From Clostridiales bacterium (lineage in GTDB: Bacteria; Bacillota; Clostridia; Caldicoprobacterales; DTU083), in assembly GCA_012842605.1 (NCBI GenBank), contig DUSN01000090.1, positions 1-64,000 of the forward strand: a DNA stretch of 64,000 nucleotides, read 5' to 3'. The notes under the pieces were generated by a model. The model made no database searches, had not been told where the DNA came from, and saw only the letters and a program-made list of their open reading frames with translations. Positions within the stretch are counted from its first letter, which is position 1. The number at the start of each line of letters is the position of its first letter. This document shows positions 48,575 through 57,331 of this stretch, piece by piece. The translations under genes were made by a program, and so were the position numbers.

Positions 48575-49780
48575 ATGACGAAGTCATATTCGAATGTTTA
48601 TGAGGAATTATACACTTACGCTAAGACTTTACCGGTAATTAATACCCATTCTCATCATATGACATCAATTGATCAAACCTATAATCTGGATACTATTTTA
48701 AGGTCATCTTATGTGAATTGGTGCGGCGTGTCATTTGGCGATACTTCAGAAAGCAGACGCCAGTTCCTGGAAATAGTGAGATTCAACTCATACTTTGTTT
48801 GGCTTGAAAAAGGAATAATGGATATATATGACCTTGATGAGCCTATAACCGAAGAAAACTGGGAAAAAGTATCGGATATTATAAACAAGGCGAACCAAAA
48901 TGACAAATACCACCTAAAGATCCTTAAAGAAAGATGCAGATATGAAAAAATTCTTCTTGATGCGTATTGGAACCCGGGATCAAATAACAATTCCGACTTA
49001 TTTGCACGGGTTTTCAGAACAGATATGTTTTTTCATGGATACAGTTCGGGTTTAACAGACCACAACAGCAACTCTCCAGAGAAATATATTGGCTCGGGCA
49101 TTAAGGATATTGATGAATATATAGCTCGAATGAGGGATGCAATTACTATTAAGAAAAATGAGGGATGCATTGCCTTGAAATCAGCAATTGCCTATGAGCG
49201 CAGCCTGGATTTCAATGAGGTGCCGAAGGAAAAGGCACAGTATGCAATGACCTGCAAAAAAGATGACTTAACGAAAGATGACATAAAAGCCTTCGGTGAC
49301 TATGTGTTTTTCAATATTTGCCGGATTGCTGCGGAACTGGATCTGCCGATGCAATGCCATGTAGGTTTAGGAAGGCTTAAGGATACGAATCCAATGCAGA
49401 TGTGGGAAGTCATACATAAAAATCCGGACACCAGGTTTGTGCTGTTTCATGGCGGGTACCCATGGACGGATGAAGTTCTTGGTCTTGCACACAACTGCCG
49501 TAATGTGTATCCGGATATTTGCTGGCTGCCCCTTATTTCTACTTCAGCTGCCGAAAAGATGCTGATTGAGCTGATTGAAGTCAGTACCATTGATAAAATA
49601 TGCTGGGGTTGTGACACGTGGACTTCAGAGGAAAGTGCCGGTGCTCTTTTGGCAATGGAACATGTTCTTGCATCCGCTCTTTCAAAAAAGATTGCTGAAG
49701 GGTACCTTTCAGTTGATTTGGCTAAAGCTATTATAAAAAATATTTTATATAAAAATGCTAAATTGATATATAACCTGTAG
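48575..49780 (+). CDS. Amidohydrolase-superfamily protein (copy 1)
   Basis: A 401-residue metal-dependent hydrolase or isomerase of the amidohydrolase superfamily. The HxH metal motif is THSHH with H25 and H27; later QCHVGLG, LFHGGYPW and WGCDTWTSEE supply the other metal/active-site His and Asp. The closest recognisable architecture is the Amidohydro_2/uronate-isomerase-like branch. An ALKSAIAYERSLDF segment with Lys and Arg may bind a substrate acid group. It is first in a plus-strand operon of amidohydrolase-amidohydrolase-GH36-isomerase-oxidoreductase (48575-55481). Substrate unknown; a sugar lactone or keto sugar acid fits the context. Confidence 0.72.
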   Translation: MTKSYSNVYEELYTYAKTLPVINTHSHHMTSIDQTYNLDTILRSSYVNWCGVSFGDTSESRRQFLEIVRFNSYFVWLEKGIMDIYDLDEPITEENWEKVSDIINKANQNDKYHLKILKERCRYEKILLDAYWNPGSNNNSDLFARVFRTDMFFHGYSSGLTDHNSNSPEKYIGSGIKDIDEYIARMRDAITIKKNEGCIALKSAIAYERSLDFNEVPKEKAQYAMTCKKDDLTKDDIKAFGDYVFFNICRIAAELDLPMQCHVGLGRLKDTNPMQMWEVIHKNPDTRFVLFHGGYPWTDEVLGLAHNCRNVYPDICWLPLISTSAAEKMLIELIEVSTIDKICWGCDTWTSEESAGALLAMEHVLASALSKKIAEGYLSVDLAKAIIKNILYKNAKLIYNL

Positions 49781-49794
49781 AAAGGAGATCATTT

Positions 49795-51060
49795 ATGACA
49801 AACACTTTTCAGGAAATATTTGATTATGTAAAAGGAATAACGATAATTGACTCGCATGAGCATCTGCCTTACTGTGAGGATGCCAGAAAAAAAGACACCG
49901 ATGTTATTGAAGAATACCTGATTCATTACTTTGTTTGTGATTTAATATCTGCGGGGCTGGACCGCAAAGCATTGGAGCGGCTGCGAAGCGGAGACTTGTC
50001 TGTTATTGAGAAATGGGATATAGTTGAGCCTTTCTGGAATGCCTGCCGGTACACAGGCTATGGCAGAGCGCTGGACATATCAGCAAAAGCTCTCTATGGA
50101 ATCAGCAAAATATCCAGAGATACCATAGAAGAATTGAATGAGGCTTTTCAAAAGTCTTTAAAGCCGGGGCATTTTAAAAGAGTGCTCAAGGATATGTCAA
50201 AAATTGAGGTCAGCCTCCTGGATCAGTGCCTTGATTGTGATCCGGTATTTTTTAAGAGTGTCTACCGGCTGGACAGCTTTTTATTTCCCCGGAGCCGTAA
50301 GGACATTGAGGAAGTAGAAAAAATGCATCATGTTAAAATTCATTCTATGGATGATTGGCTGAAGGCTTGTGAAGAATCCTTGGATGAGGGTTTAAGAAGA
50401 GGGGCTGTGGCACTAAAGAGCGGAATTGCATATGATCGGACTCTAAGGTTTGAAAAGACTACATTGGATGAAGCCAGATCAAGTTTTAACCAGATATATA
50501 TGACTCCTGACAATCCGGGATGGAATCCAAATCCGGATTATCCAGGGAAGCCTTTTCATGATTACATGATGCATTATATTCTTAAGCTTGCCAACAACCG
50601 GGGATTGACTTATCAATTTCATACCGGACTGCAGGAGGGTAATGGCAATATCATTTACAATAGTGATCCGTCACTTTTGTCCAACCTATTCCTTGAATAT
50701 CCTGATGTGAACTTTGATATTTTCCATATAGGTTACCCATACCAACATAAGTTATCGGCCCTGGCAAAAAATTTCCCCAATGTATTCATTGATATGTGCT
50801 GGGCGCATATTATATCGCCTCAGGCCTGTGTTGATGCCCTGTGTGAGTGGATAGACTCAGTGCCATTGAATAAGATAACTGCATTTGGAGGGGACTATTT
50901 GTTCATAGACGCTGTATACGGCCACCAGTATATTGCAAGGGAAAATATCAGCAAATCTTTAGCTTATAAGGTGGAAGAGGGCATCTTTAATGCAGATGAA
51001 GCTAAGCATATAGCTAAGATGCTGTTTTATGACAATCCCAAGAGGATATTTAAGCTATAA
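49795..51060 (+). CDS. Amidohydrolase-superfamily protein (copy 2)
   Basis: A 421-residue paralogue of the upstream gene, 14 bases downstream with an AGAAAGGAGAT ribosome binding site. HEH at 21-23, YQFHTGLQEG, DIFHIGYPYQ and AFGGDYLFIDA parallel the first copy; ALKSGIAYDRTLRF matches its ALKSAIAYERSLDF. The overall similarity is recognisable but not high, so the two are probably ancient duplicates with different substrates or subunits of one enzyme. The protein has no signal peptide and should be cytoplasmic. Confidence 0.72.
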   Translation: MTNTFQEIFDYVKGITIIDSHEHLPYCEDARKKDTDVIEEYLIHYFVCDLISAGLDRKALERLRSGDLSVIEKWDIVEPFWNACRYTGYGRALDISAKALYGISKISRDTIEELNEAFQKSLKPGHFKRVLKDMSKIEVSLLDQCLDCDPVFFKSVYRLDSFLFPRSRKDIEEVEKMHHVKIHSMDDWLKACEESLDEGLRRGAVALKSGIAYDRTLRFEKTTLDEARSSFNQIYMTPDNPGWNPNPDYPGKPFHDYMMHYILKLANNRGLTYQFHTGLQEGNGNIIYNSDPSLLSNLFLEYPDVNFDIFHIGYPYQHKLSALAKNFPNVFIDMCWAHIISPQACVDALCEWIDSVPLNKITAFGGDYLFIDAVYGHQYIARENISKSLAYKVEEGIFNADEAKHIAKMLFYDNPKRIFKL

Positions 51061-51108
51061 TTTATGTTTTAATTTTGTTTTTGGAATAAACGGAGAAGGG
51101 GTTGTACT

Positions 51109-53274
51109 ATGGGCAAAGTAATTATTAACGAGCAAGGTGATACAAGACTGGCAGAAATGATACCTGCTTTTCCAACAATCTCCTTTGAGACAGAGCTGTT
51201 TGTATGGGAAGAGGCTTTCTTTGAAAACAACTATAGAACCCTGTTTTTAAGCGGTATGGGAAGACGTCAGGCCAAAAACCGCGCTTATCAGCATCTGACA
51301 AACAGAAAGGTTCATAAGCAGCATACATTTGCTTTTGAAGTCGAAATCAACGGACAAATTTTGCGGGATTACTGGAAATATGAGGGTACATTTCATGAGA
51401 CGGATAACAGAGGATTTACCAGGGTTGTAACAAAGCTGTTTGATGAGGTCACTAAGGTTCGGGTATATGTAAATACTCTGATTGACAATACCTCTTTTTT
51501 AACCCGCTGGCTTGAAATAGAGAATCTGAATGATAAGATGCAGGCTGTAACATCGGTCAGTCCGCTATCCGGTATTATCTCCAGGATGAGAGAAGACGGC
51601 ATGCAATCCTATCCTGAAAATTCAAGATTTAATAAATATATGCTTGGACATTTCAGGGACAACTTTACTCAATCGGAAGGGGAATTTGAGTGGACAGAAC
51701 TTCCTACACCCAATTCAGGCCTGGTTTTTGATACCTTCCGCTCCAAGTATAATTTCCCGCTGTATATTCTAAAGAATATTAACACTGGAGAAAATTTCAT
51801 TATTAACTTTGAAACAACAATTAACTCCCAGTATACTTTCACTCACTGGGGCGATCCCAAGTGCCTTTCTTACGGGCTGAGCCTGCAGGATTATGTGCAA
51901 TGCAAGGTAGGCCTGTCCCAAGAGGCTGTCTTCAGATGGCTGGAACCGGGGCAGAAGGTCGTTACCCCCAGTGTTCACTTCAGCTGTGTATACGGAGACC
52001 TTGATATATGCGTAAACAGCTTGTATAAGCATCTACGTACCAGTGTGCTGCCTGATCAGCCGCAGGGAAGTGAACATCTTGTTGAATATAATCATGCTGG
52101 GTACACTGCCTTCAGGCCTGTTTCCAAAAAGCAGCTTATGGATGAGATTGATATCTGCGCAGAGCTGGGTGCTGAGCTTTTCACAATTGATGACGGATGG
52201 TATGGCAGTGTTGACCAGGGATGGTGGAAGGCTATCGGCGATTGGTATGAAAACTCATTGATCAACGGTGAACTGTCGGAGGTACTTGATTATGCCCGCG
52301 GTAAAGGAATCAAGGTAGGGCTTTGGCTGCCCATTGAGGAAGTTGGGCTGGAATCGGATGCCATTAAGGAACACCCGGATTGGTTCCAATATAAAGATGA
52401 AAAGGGTGGTGCCGTTTGGGATATTACTAATCCGGATGTAGAGAAATTTATGTATGAAACTTTGGTGAAACTTATAGACAAGTACAAACTGGATTGCTTC
52501 AGGCTGGATGGCGGATGCACCTGCACAGGTCAGAGAGTACGAAATGGGCATATAGAGAATAATATGTGGGAGTACATGGACAAGCTCTATGCTTTCTATG
52601 AAAAAATCTCAGCAAAATACCCGCACATGCTCATGGAAAATTGCTCGGGGGGCGGCGGCCGCAATGATCTGGGCATGCTCAGAAGATTCCACTACACTCA
52701 GGTTTCCGATAACTGGAATTGTGCACAGCAGCTGCGGATTTTCAATGGTACAACACTGGCTATGACACCTGAGCGCTGCCTGGTATATGTAGGCTTTATG
52801 ACTCCCTTTGAATCTGACATACGTTTCTCTATCCGTTCAGGCATGTTCGGGCACATAACCATAGCCGGGGCTATGCCGGACCTGGCCTCAGGAGACAATG
52901 AGGCTATGAAGGAATGGAAACGCTGTATTCAGCTGTATAAGGATGAGATACGGCCTATATTTATGTCAGGATGTGAAATGTATCATCATACGCCAGTTCA
53001 TAATTACAGCAATAATGGTGACTGGGTGGTTATGGAGATCTGCAATCCGGAGCATACAAGGAATGTTATCGGGATATTCCGGCTTCAGGACAGCAAAGCA
53101 AGTGAGATTTCAGTTATTCCTAAGGGAATCGATGTCGATAAGACTTATGAAATTACCTTTGATAATACCGGAAAGAGCGTAAGGCTGACTGGCTGGGAGA
53201 TAAATCAAAAAGGCATAAGAATAACCATACCAGGAGTGTTAATGAGCGAACTGCTTTTGATAAAAGAAGTCTGA
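51109..53274 (+). CDS. GH36-family alpha-galactosidase-like glycoside hydrolase
   Basis: A 721-residue cytoplasmic glycosidase. A beta-rich N-terminal domain (1-315) precedes the TIM barrel. FTIDDGWYG (about residue 361), GLWLPIEEVG, the nucleophile region CFRLDGG (Asp467), ENCSGGGGRNDLGMLRRF and the acid/base TQVSDNW (Asp534) are in the order of GH36. The C-terminal domain is beta. The nucleophile loop differs from the usual KWDMN, so the sugar may not be plain alpha-galactose; an N-acetylgalactosamine or modified galactose is possible. It lies in the operon with the amidohydrolases. Confidence 0.82.
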   Translation: MGKVIINEQGDTRLAEMIPAFPTISFETELFVWEEAFFENNYRTLFLSGMGRRQAKNRAYQHLTNRKVHKQHTFAFEVEINGQILRDYWKYEGTFHETDNRGFTRVVTKLFDEVTKVRVYVNTLIDNTSFLTRWLEIENLNDKMQAVTSVSPLSGIISRMREDGMQSYPENSRFNKYMLGHFRDNFTQSEGEFEWTELPTPNSGLVFDTFRSKYNFPLYILKNINTGENFIINFETTINSQYTFTHWGDPKCLSYGLSLQDYVQCKVGLSQEAVFRWLEPGQKVVTPSVHFSCVYGDLDICVNSLYKHLRTSVLPDQPQGSEHLVEYNHAGYTAFRPVSKKQLMDEIDICAELGAELFTIDDGWYGSVDQGWWKAIGDWYENSLINGELSEVLDYARGKGIKVGLWLPIEEVGLESDAIKEHPDWFQYKDEKGGAVWDITNPDVEKFMYETLVKLIDKYKLDCFRLDGGCTCTGQRVRNGHIENNMWEYMDKLYAFYEKISAKYPHMLMENCSGGGGRNDLGMLRRFHYTQVSDNWNCAQQLRIFNGTTLAMTPERCLVYVGFMTPFESDIRFSIRSGMFGHITIAGAMPDLASGDNEAMKEWKRCIQLYKDEIRPIFMSGCEMYHHTPVHNYSNNGDWVVMEICNPEHTRNVIGIFRLQDSKASEISVIPKGIDVDKTYEITFDNTGKSVRLTGWEINQKGIRITIPGVLMSELLLIKEV

Positions 53275-53288
53275 TAAATGCTTAATAT

Positions 53289-53303
53289 ACCACCTCTTGG
53301 GTG
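53289..53303 (+). other. Small hairpin between GH36 and isomerase genes
   Basis: CCACC TCTTG GGTGG, a five-base-pair stem in the 53-base gap. No T-run follows, so it is at most an mRNA-stability or processing element. Confidence 0.35.
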
Positions 53304-53327
53304 GATAAATAAAAGGAGGAAATTTTT

Positions 53328-54293
53328 ATGAAATTAGGTGTATTTGCAGTATTACTGGCGGACAAGAGTCTTGATGAAGCCTGTGCATATCTGGCTGCCC
53401 AGGGTGTTCAGGCTGTCGAAATCGGTACGGGAGGATATCCTGGCAATGCTCATTGCAAACCGGCTGAATTGCTGGGCGATGATGACAAGGTTAAGAAGCT
53501 AAAGGATACTGTTGAAAAGCACGGCCTGGAAATCTCCTGTCTTTCCTGTCATGGCAACCCGGTCCATCCCCAAAAGAACATTGCTGAAGCATTTCACAAG
53601 GATTTTGTTGATACCGTTCTGCTGGCGGAAAAATTAGGTGTGGATCGAGTTGTTACTTTCTCAGGATGCCCGGGTGATTCACCGGACAGCAAGTATCCCA
53701 ATTGGGTTACCTGCCCATGGCCGCCGGATTTTCTGGATGTCCTGGACTATCAATGGAATGAGGTTCTGATTCCATATTGGGAAAAGACAGCCAAATTCTG
53801 TCAGGATCATGGAGTAAACAGGATTGCTCTTGAAATGCACCCCGGGTTCTGCGTATATAATCCTGATACCTTATTAAAACTGCGAAGCGCTGTAGGGCCG
53901 GCTATCGGGGCTAATTTGGACCCCAGCCATCTGTTCTGGCAGGGAATGGATATTCCGACGGTAATCCGCAAACTGGGCAAGGCTATCTACTTCTTCCATG
54001 CCAAGGATTCTATCATAGATCCAATCAATAGTGCACAGAATGGTATTTTAGACACCAGGCATTATTCGGATGAAATCAACCGCAGCTGGCTTTTCAGGAC
54101 TGTTGGGTATGGTCACGGTTATCAGGTATGGAAGGACATATTCTCCAATCTGCGTATGGTTGGCTATGATGATGTGATCAGCATTGAACATGAGGACAGC
54201 CTGATGTCGGTTAATGAAGGATTAACAAAGGCTATAGCATTCCTGAAAGAAACCATTCCCTTTGAAACCCCCGGAGGAATGTGGTGGGCGTAA
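53328..54293 (+). CDS. Sugar phosphate isomerase/epimerase (xylose-isomerase-like TIM barrel)
   Basis: A 321-residue AP_endonuc_2-fold protein. The ATG follows AAGGAGG. Metal ligands are expected in ALEMHPGF (Glu), NLDPSHLFWQGMD (Asp, His), HAKDS (His) and ISIEHEDS (Glu), the typical Glu-Asp-His-Glu set. Members isomerise or epimerise sugars or act as keto-sugar lyases. The direct neighbour is a Gfo/Idh/MocA oxidoreductase, a pairing seen in inositol and 3-keto-sugar pathways. The exact reaction is unknown. Confidence 0.82.
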   Translation: MKLGVFAVLLADKSLDEACAYLAAQGVQAVEIGTGGYPGNAHCKPAELLGDDDKVKKLKDTVEKHGLEISCLSCHGNPVHPQKNIAEAFHKDFVDTVLLAEKLGVDRVVTFSGCPGDSPDSKYPNWVTCPWPPDFLDVLDYQWNEVLIPYWEKTAKFCQDHGVNRIALEMHPGFCVYNPDTLLKLRSAVGPAIGANLDPSHLFWQGMDIPTVIRKLGKAIYFFHAKDSIIDPINSAQNGILDTRHYSDEINRSWLFRTVGYGHGYQVWKDIFSNLRMVGYDDVISIEHEDSLMSVNEGLTKAIAFLKETIPFETPGGMWWA

Positions 54294-54317
54294 TAACAAA
54301 AGAGGAGGTATAACCAT

Positions 54318-55481
54318 ATGAGAAAGACGATTAATGTAGGTCTGGTAGGATACAAGTTTATGGGTAAAGCCCACAGCAATGCTTTTCAACGGATAGGCAT
54401 GTTTTTTGATCCTGATGCTGATATCTGTATGAAAGCCATATGCGGCCGTGACGAAGCTTGGGTAAAATCTGTAGCTGCTAAATATGGCTGGCAGGGATAT
54501 GAAACTGACTGGGAGAAGCTGGTGCAGCGGGATGATATAGACGTGATTGATATAACAGCTCCAAGCAATGTTCACAAGGAAATTGCCATTGCAGCAGCTC
54601 AGGCAGGAAAGCATGTTTTTTGTGAAAAACCATTGGCTTTAAATCTGGCAGATGCTCGCGAGATCACTGCTGCTGTAAAAAAATATGGAGTAAAGAACCA
54701 GATAGGGTTCAACTATCGCTTCTGCCCTGCAGTTAAGCTGGCAAAGCAGATGATTGAAAATGGTAAGCTGGGCCGCATATTCCATTTCCGGGGATTGTAC
54801 CTGCAGGATTGGATCATTGATCCTGAGTTTCCAAAAGTATGGCGTTTGGATAAAAAAGTAGCCGGTTCCGGTTCACTGGGGGATCTTGGTGCTCATGTCA
54901 TTGACATCGCAAGGTACCTGGTAGGCGATATTGCCAGGGTAGTGGGGATGAGCAAGACCTTTATAACCGAGAGACCATTGGTAGAAAAAATGACCGGTTT
55001 ATCAGGCAAGGCAGCAGAAAATGCGCCGCGCGGCATAGTTGATGTGGATGATGCAACAATGTTCCTGGGAGAATTTGAAAACGGTGCCCTTATGACATTG
55101 GAAGCAACGCGCTTTGCTCAGGGCCATAAAAACGCCATGTCCTTTGAAATCAATGGTGAAAAGGGTTCAATAAAATTTGAGTTTGAGCGCATGAATGAGC
55201 TTATTTACTTTAACGCTGATGATGAGGAAGGCTTGCAGGGTTATCGAACCATACAGGTTTCCGAGGGTGTCCATCCTTACTGGAGTCATTGGTGGCCGGC
55301 AGGACATGTCATTGGTTATGAGCATACATTTGTTCATGAATTGTATGAGTTTATCCAGTGTATAGCTAACGATAAAGAAGCAACCCCTGACTTTGTGGAC
55401 GGAGAAAAATGTTCACAGGTTATAGAGGCAGTTGAGAAATCAATAGAGGAACGCAGATGGATAGAGGTTAATTCGCTTTAA
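54318..55481 (+). CDS. Gfo/Idh/MocA-family oxidoreductase
   Basis: A 387-residue NAD(P)-dependent dehydrogenase. NVGLVGYKFMGKAHS opens the Rossmann domain. CEKPLAL with EKP at 103-105 and GDLGAHVIDIARY with catalytic-type His193 are the family hallmarks. The C-terminal domain (VDDATMFLGEFENGALMTLEATR) forms the substrate sheet. An AGAGGAGG site lies before the ATG. It is the last gene of the 48575-55481 operon and probably works with the neighbouring isomerase on the same keto-sugar intermediate. Confidence 0.9.
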   Translation: MRKTINVGLVGYKFMGKAHSNAFQRIGMFFDPDADICMKAICGRDEAWVKSVAAKYGWQGYETDWEKLVQRDDIDVIDITAPSNVHKEIAIAAAQAGKHVFCEKPLALNLADAREITAAVKKYGVKNQIGFNYRFCPAVKLAKQMIENGKLGRIFHFRGLYLQDWIIDPEFPKVWRLDKKVAGSGSLGDLGAHVIDIARYLVGDIARVVGMSKTFITERPLVEKMTGLSGKAAENAPRGIVDVDDATMFLGEFENGALMTLEATRFAQGHKNAMSFEINGEKGSIKFEFERMNELIYFNADDEEGLQGYRTIQVSEGVHPYWSHWWPAGHVIGYEHTFVHELYEFIQCIANDKEATPDFVDGEKCSQVIEAVEKSIEERRWIEVNSL

Positions 55482-55523
55482 GAGAACATAGAAGACCTTT
55501 TTTACAGGATATAAGCTGTTTTG

Positions 55524-55556
55524 AGATGTACGCCCATGGAGCGGGCGTACATCTTC
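55524..55556 (+). terminator. Strong hairpin at the end of the amidohydrolase-oxidoreductase operon
   Basis: A perfect 12-bp stem AGATGTACGCCC (55524-55535) with GGGCGTACATCT (55543-55554) and a seven-base loop, 43 bases after the oxidoreductase stop. The T-run after it is short. Confidence 0.78.
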
Positions 55557-55745
55557 CAATTTATGCATTTGACAAACAAGCATAAATTTAACATTATATA
55601 AGAGAGTTCTTTTTATTAGTACTCCTGTATTTAAACATTTTTATGTAATATTTACAAAAACTGAAAAATTATTTATACACGTCCGGCTCATTATTTTGTA
55701 TTATATAGTTTGTGCGACCGTATCTTATGTGGGGGTGTACAAAAG

Positions 55746-57281
55746 ATGAAAGTGCTTATAGTCGATGATGAAAGTGCTACCAGGGAAGGCCTAAGGGACT
55801 TGCTGCCATGGAAAGACCTTGGAATAGGCAGTGTTTATACGGCATCCGATGGCATTGAGGCATTAGAGTTGGCTGCACAGGTAAAGCCGGATATTATAAT
55901 AACGGATATACGTATGCCGAGAATGGATGGAATTAAGTACATTCAAAACATAAAAGCCATGTCATTAGACAGCAGAATTATCTTCATGAGTGCATACTCA
56001 GACAAGGATTATCTAATGTCAGCAATTAAGTTTAATGCCACCAGTTATGTTGAAAAGCCGATAAGCCTTGAAGAAATGACCTCTGCCATTAAGACAGCGG
56101 TTGAATCATTGAACAAACAGCGCAAAAGCATGGAATTGCTTTGCAGCAGTGTTGCCTTAAGTCTTACTGAACCTGATATAAGCTTGTCGGATATTACTAA
56201 CTCCATTAATTCATTAAAGCCTGATTTTCTATTGTCCAATAATTTTTGCACTATGATAATCAGGACAATCATGCCTATGGATGAAATTAAAAAACAAGCC
56301 TGTAATATGAGCGATTATACAGGGATTTTTGATGATATTTTTTCTGCAACCTTTTCAGCGAAGATGGATGAGAAAGAGATGGTTGTACATGTCTCTGACA
56401 AGAACATCACAAATGAAGTTGAGCTTAAGAAATCTGTACACAGAGTCATGTTAAAAATAAACCAATACTTTAATCTTCAGGATGGCGTTTTCATAGCTGT
56501 CGGACGTTGTGTTACGGGCATTGCTGATATTTGGCGTTCATACAAGACTGCGGTTGAAGCCTCAGCACTGTTTTTCTATACCGGGTATGGTTCTGCTGTT
56601 TTTTATGATTACAGGACTGGTTATGAAACCTTTTCAGATGAAAATAACTATAAGGATACTATTGAAAGGTGCTTGCGTTTCGACGACAAGCAAGGTACCA
56701 TATCTGCGCTTGAAAGGCTGTATATTCAGCTTAAACAGTTGCAATGCAATGATATCAACAGTGTTAGAAATATTTTTTTCAACATAGCAATGATGATTGC
56801 GGCAATGAGCGTCGAGCGGCTCATTCCTGCCGGTGATGAGAACAGCAGGGATTTTATATGGAAATCTATAGCGGAAAGAGAGACGCTGGATGATATTTAT
56901 ACCTATCTGGTGCAGAAAGTGGATACGTTTTTTACCTATGTTAATTATACCAATGCCCGCAAACCAATCTATAGCATTATCATGTATATTGAGAAAAACT
57001 ATTCTCGAAAGTCCATACCTATTCAGGAAATAGCTGACAGTGTACACCTGACTCCGGCTTATATTTGCAATGCATTTAAAAAAGAAACAGGCAAAACTAT
57101 AGTGCAGTACCTGAATGATTATCGAATTGAAAAGGCAAAGGAGCTGCTGAAATCAAATGGCATAAAGCTTGCCGATATTGCTGACCAGGTTGGTTTCGGT
57201 GATGTAAATTATTTCATCAAAGTATTTAAGAAGACAACGAATATTACTCCTTCTGAATATCGAAACAAGCTGCTGATTTAA
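55746..57281 (+). CDS. YesN-type response regulator with AraC HTH output
   Basis: A 511-residue two-component regulator. The ATG at 55746 follows GGGGGTG and starts MKVLIVDDESATREGL; the acceptor is Asp54 in IITDIRMPRMDG. A long middle region (about 130-400) is unassigned. The C-terminus holds an AraC double helix-turn-helix (IQEIADSVHLTPAYICNAF, LADIADQVGFGDVNYFIKVF, TPSEYRN). With the adjacent kinase it is expected to switch on sugar-uptake genes, as YesN-type regulators do; the ABC operon downstream is the likely target. Confidence 0.93.
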   Translation: MKVLIVDDESATREGLRDLLPWKDLGIGSVYTASDGIEALELAAQVKPDIIITDIRMPRMDGIKYIQNIKAMSLDSRIIFMSAYSDKDYLMSAIKFNATSYVEKPISLEEMTSAIKTAVESLNKQRKSMELLCSSVALSLTEPDISLSDITNSINSLKPDFLLSNNFCTMIIRTIMPMDEIKKQACNMSDYTGIFDDIFSATFSAKMDEKEMVVHVSDKNITNEVELKKSVHRVMLKINQYFNLQDGVFIAVGRCVTGIADIWRSYKTAVEASALFFYTGYGSAVFYDYRTGYETFSDENNYKDTIERCLRFDDKQGTISALERLYIQLKQLQCNDINSVRNIFFNIAMMIAAMSVERLIPAGDENSRDFIWKSIAERETLDDIYTYLVQKVDTFFTYVNYTNARKPIYSIIMYIEKNYSRKSIPIQEIADSVHLTPAYICNAFKKETGKTIVQYLNDYRIEKAKELLKSNGIKLADIADQVGFGDVNYFIKVFKKTTNITPSEYRNKLLI

Positions 57282-57331
57282 ACATTATATTCAGAATCTG
57301 CGTATAGAATAGTATATATTGGAGGCTTGTA

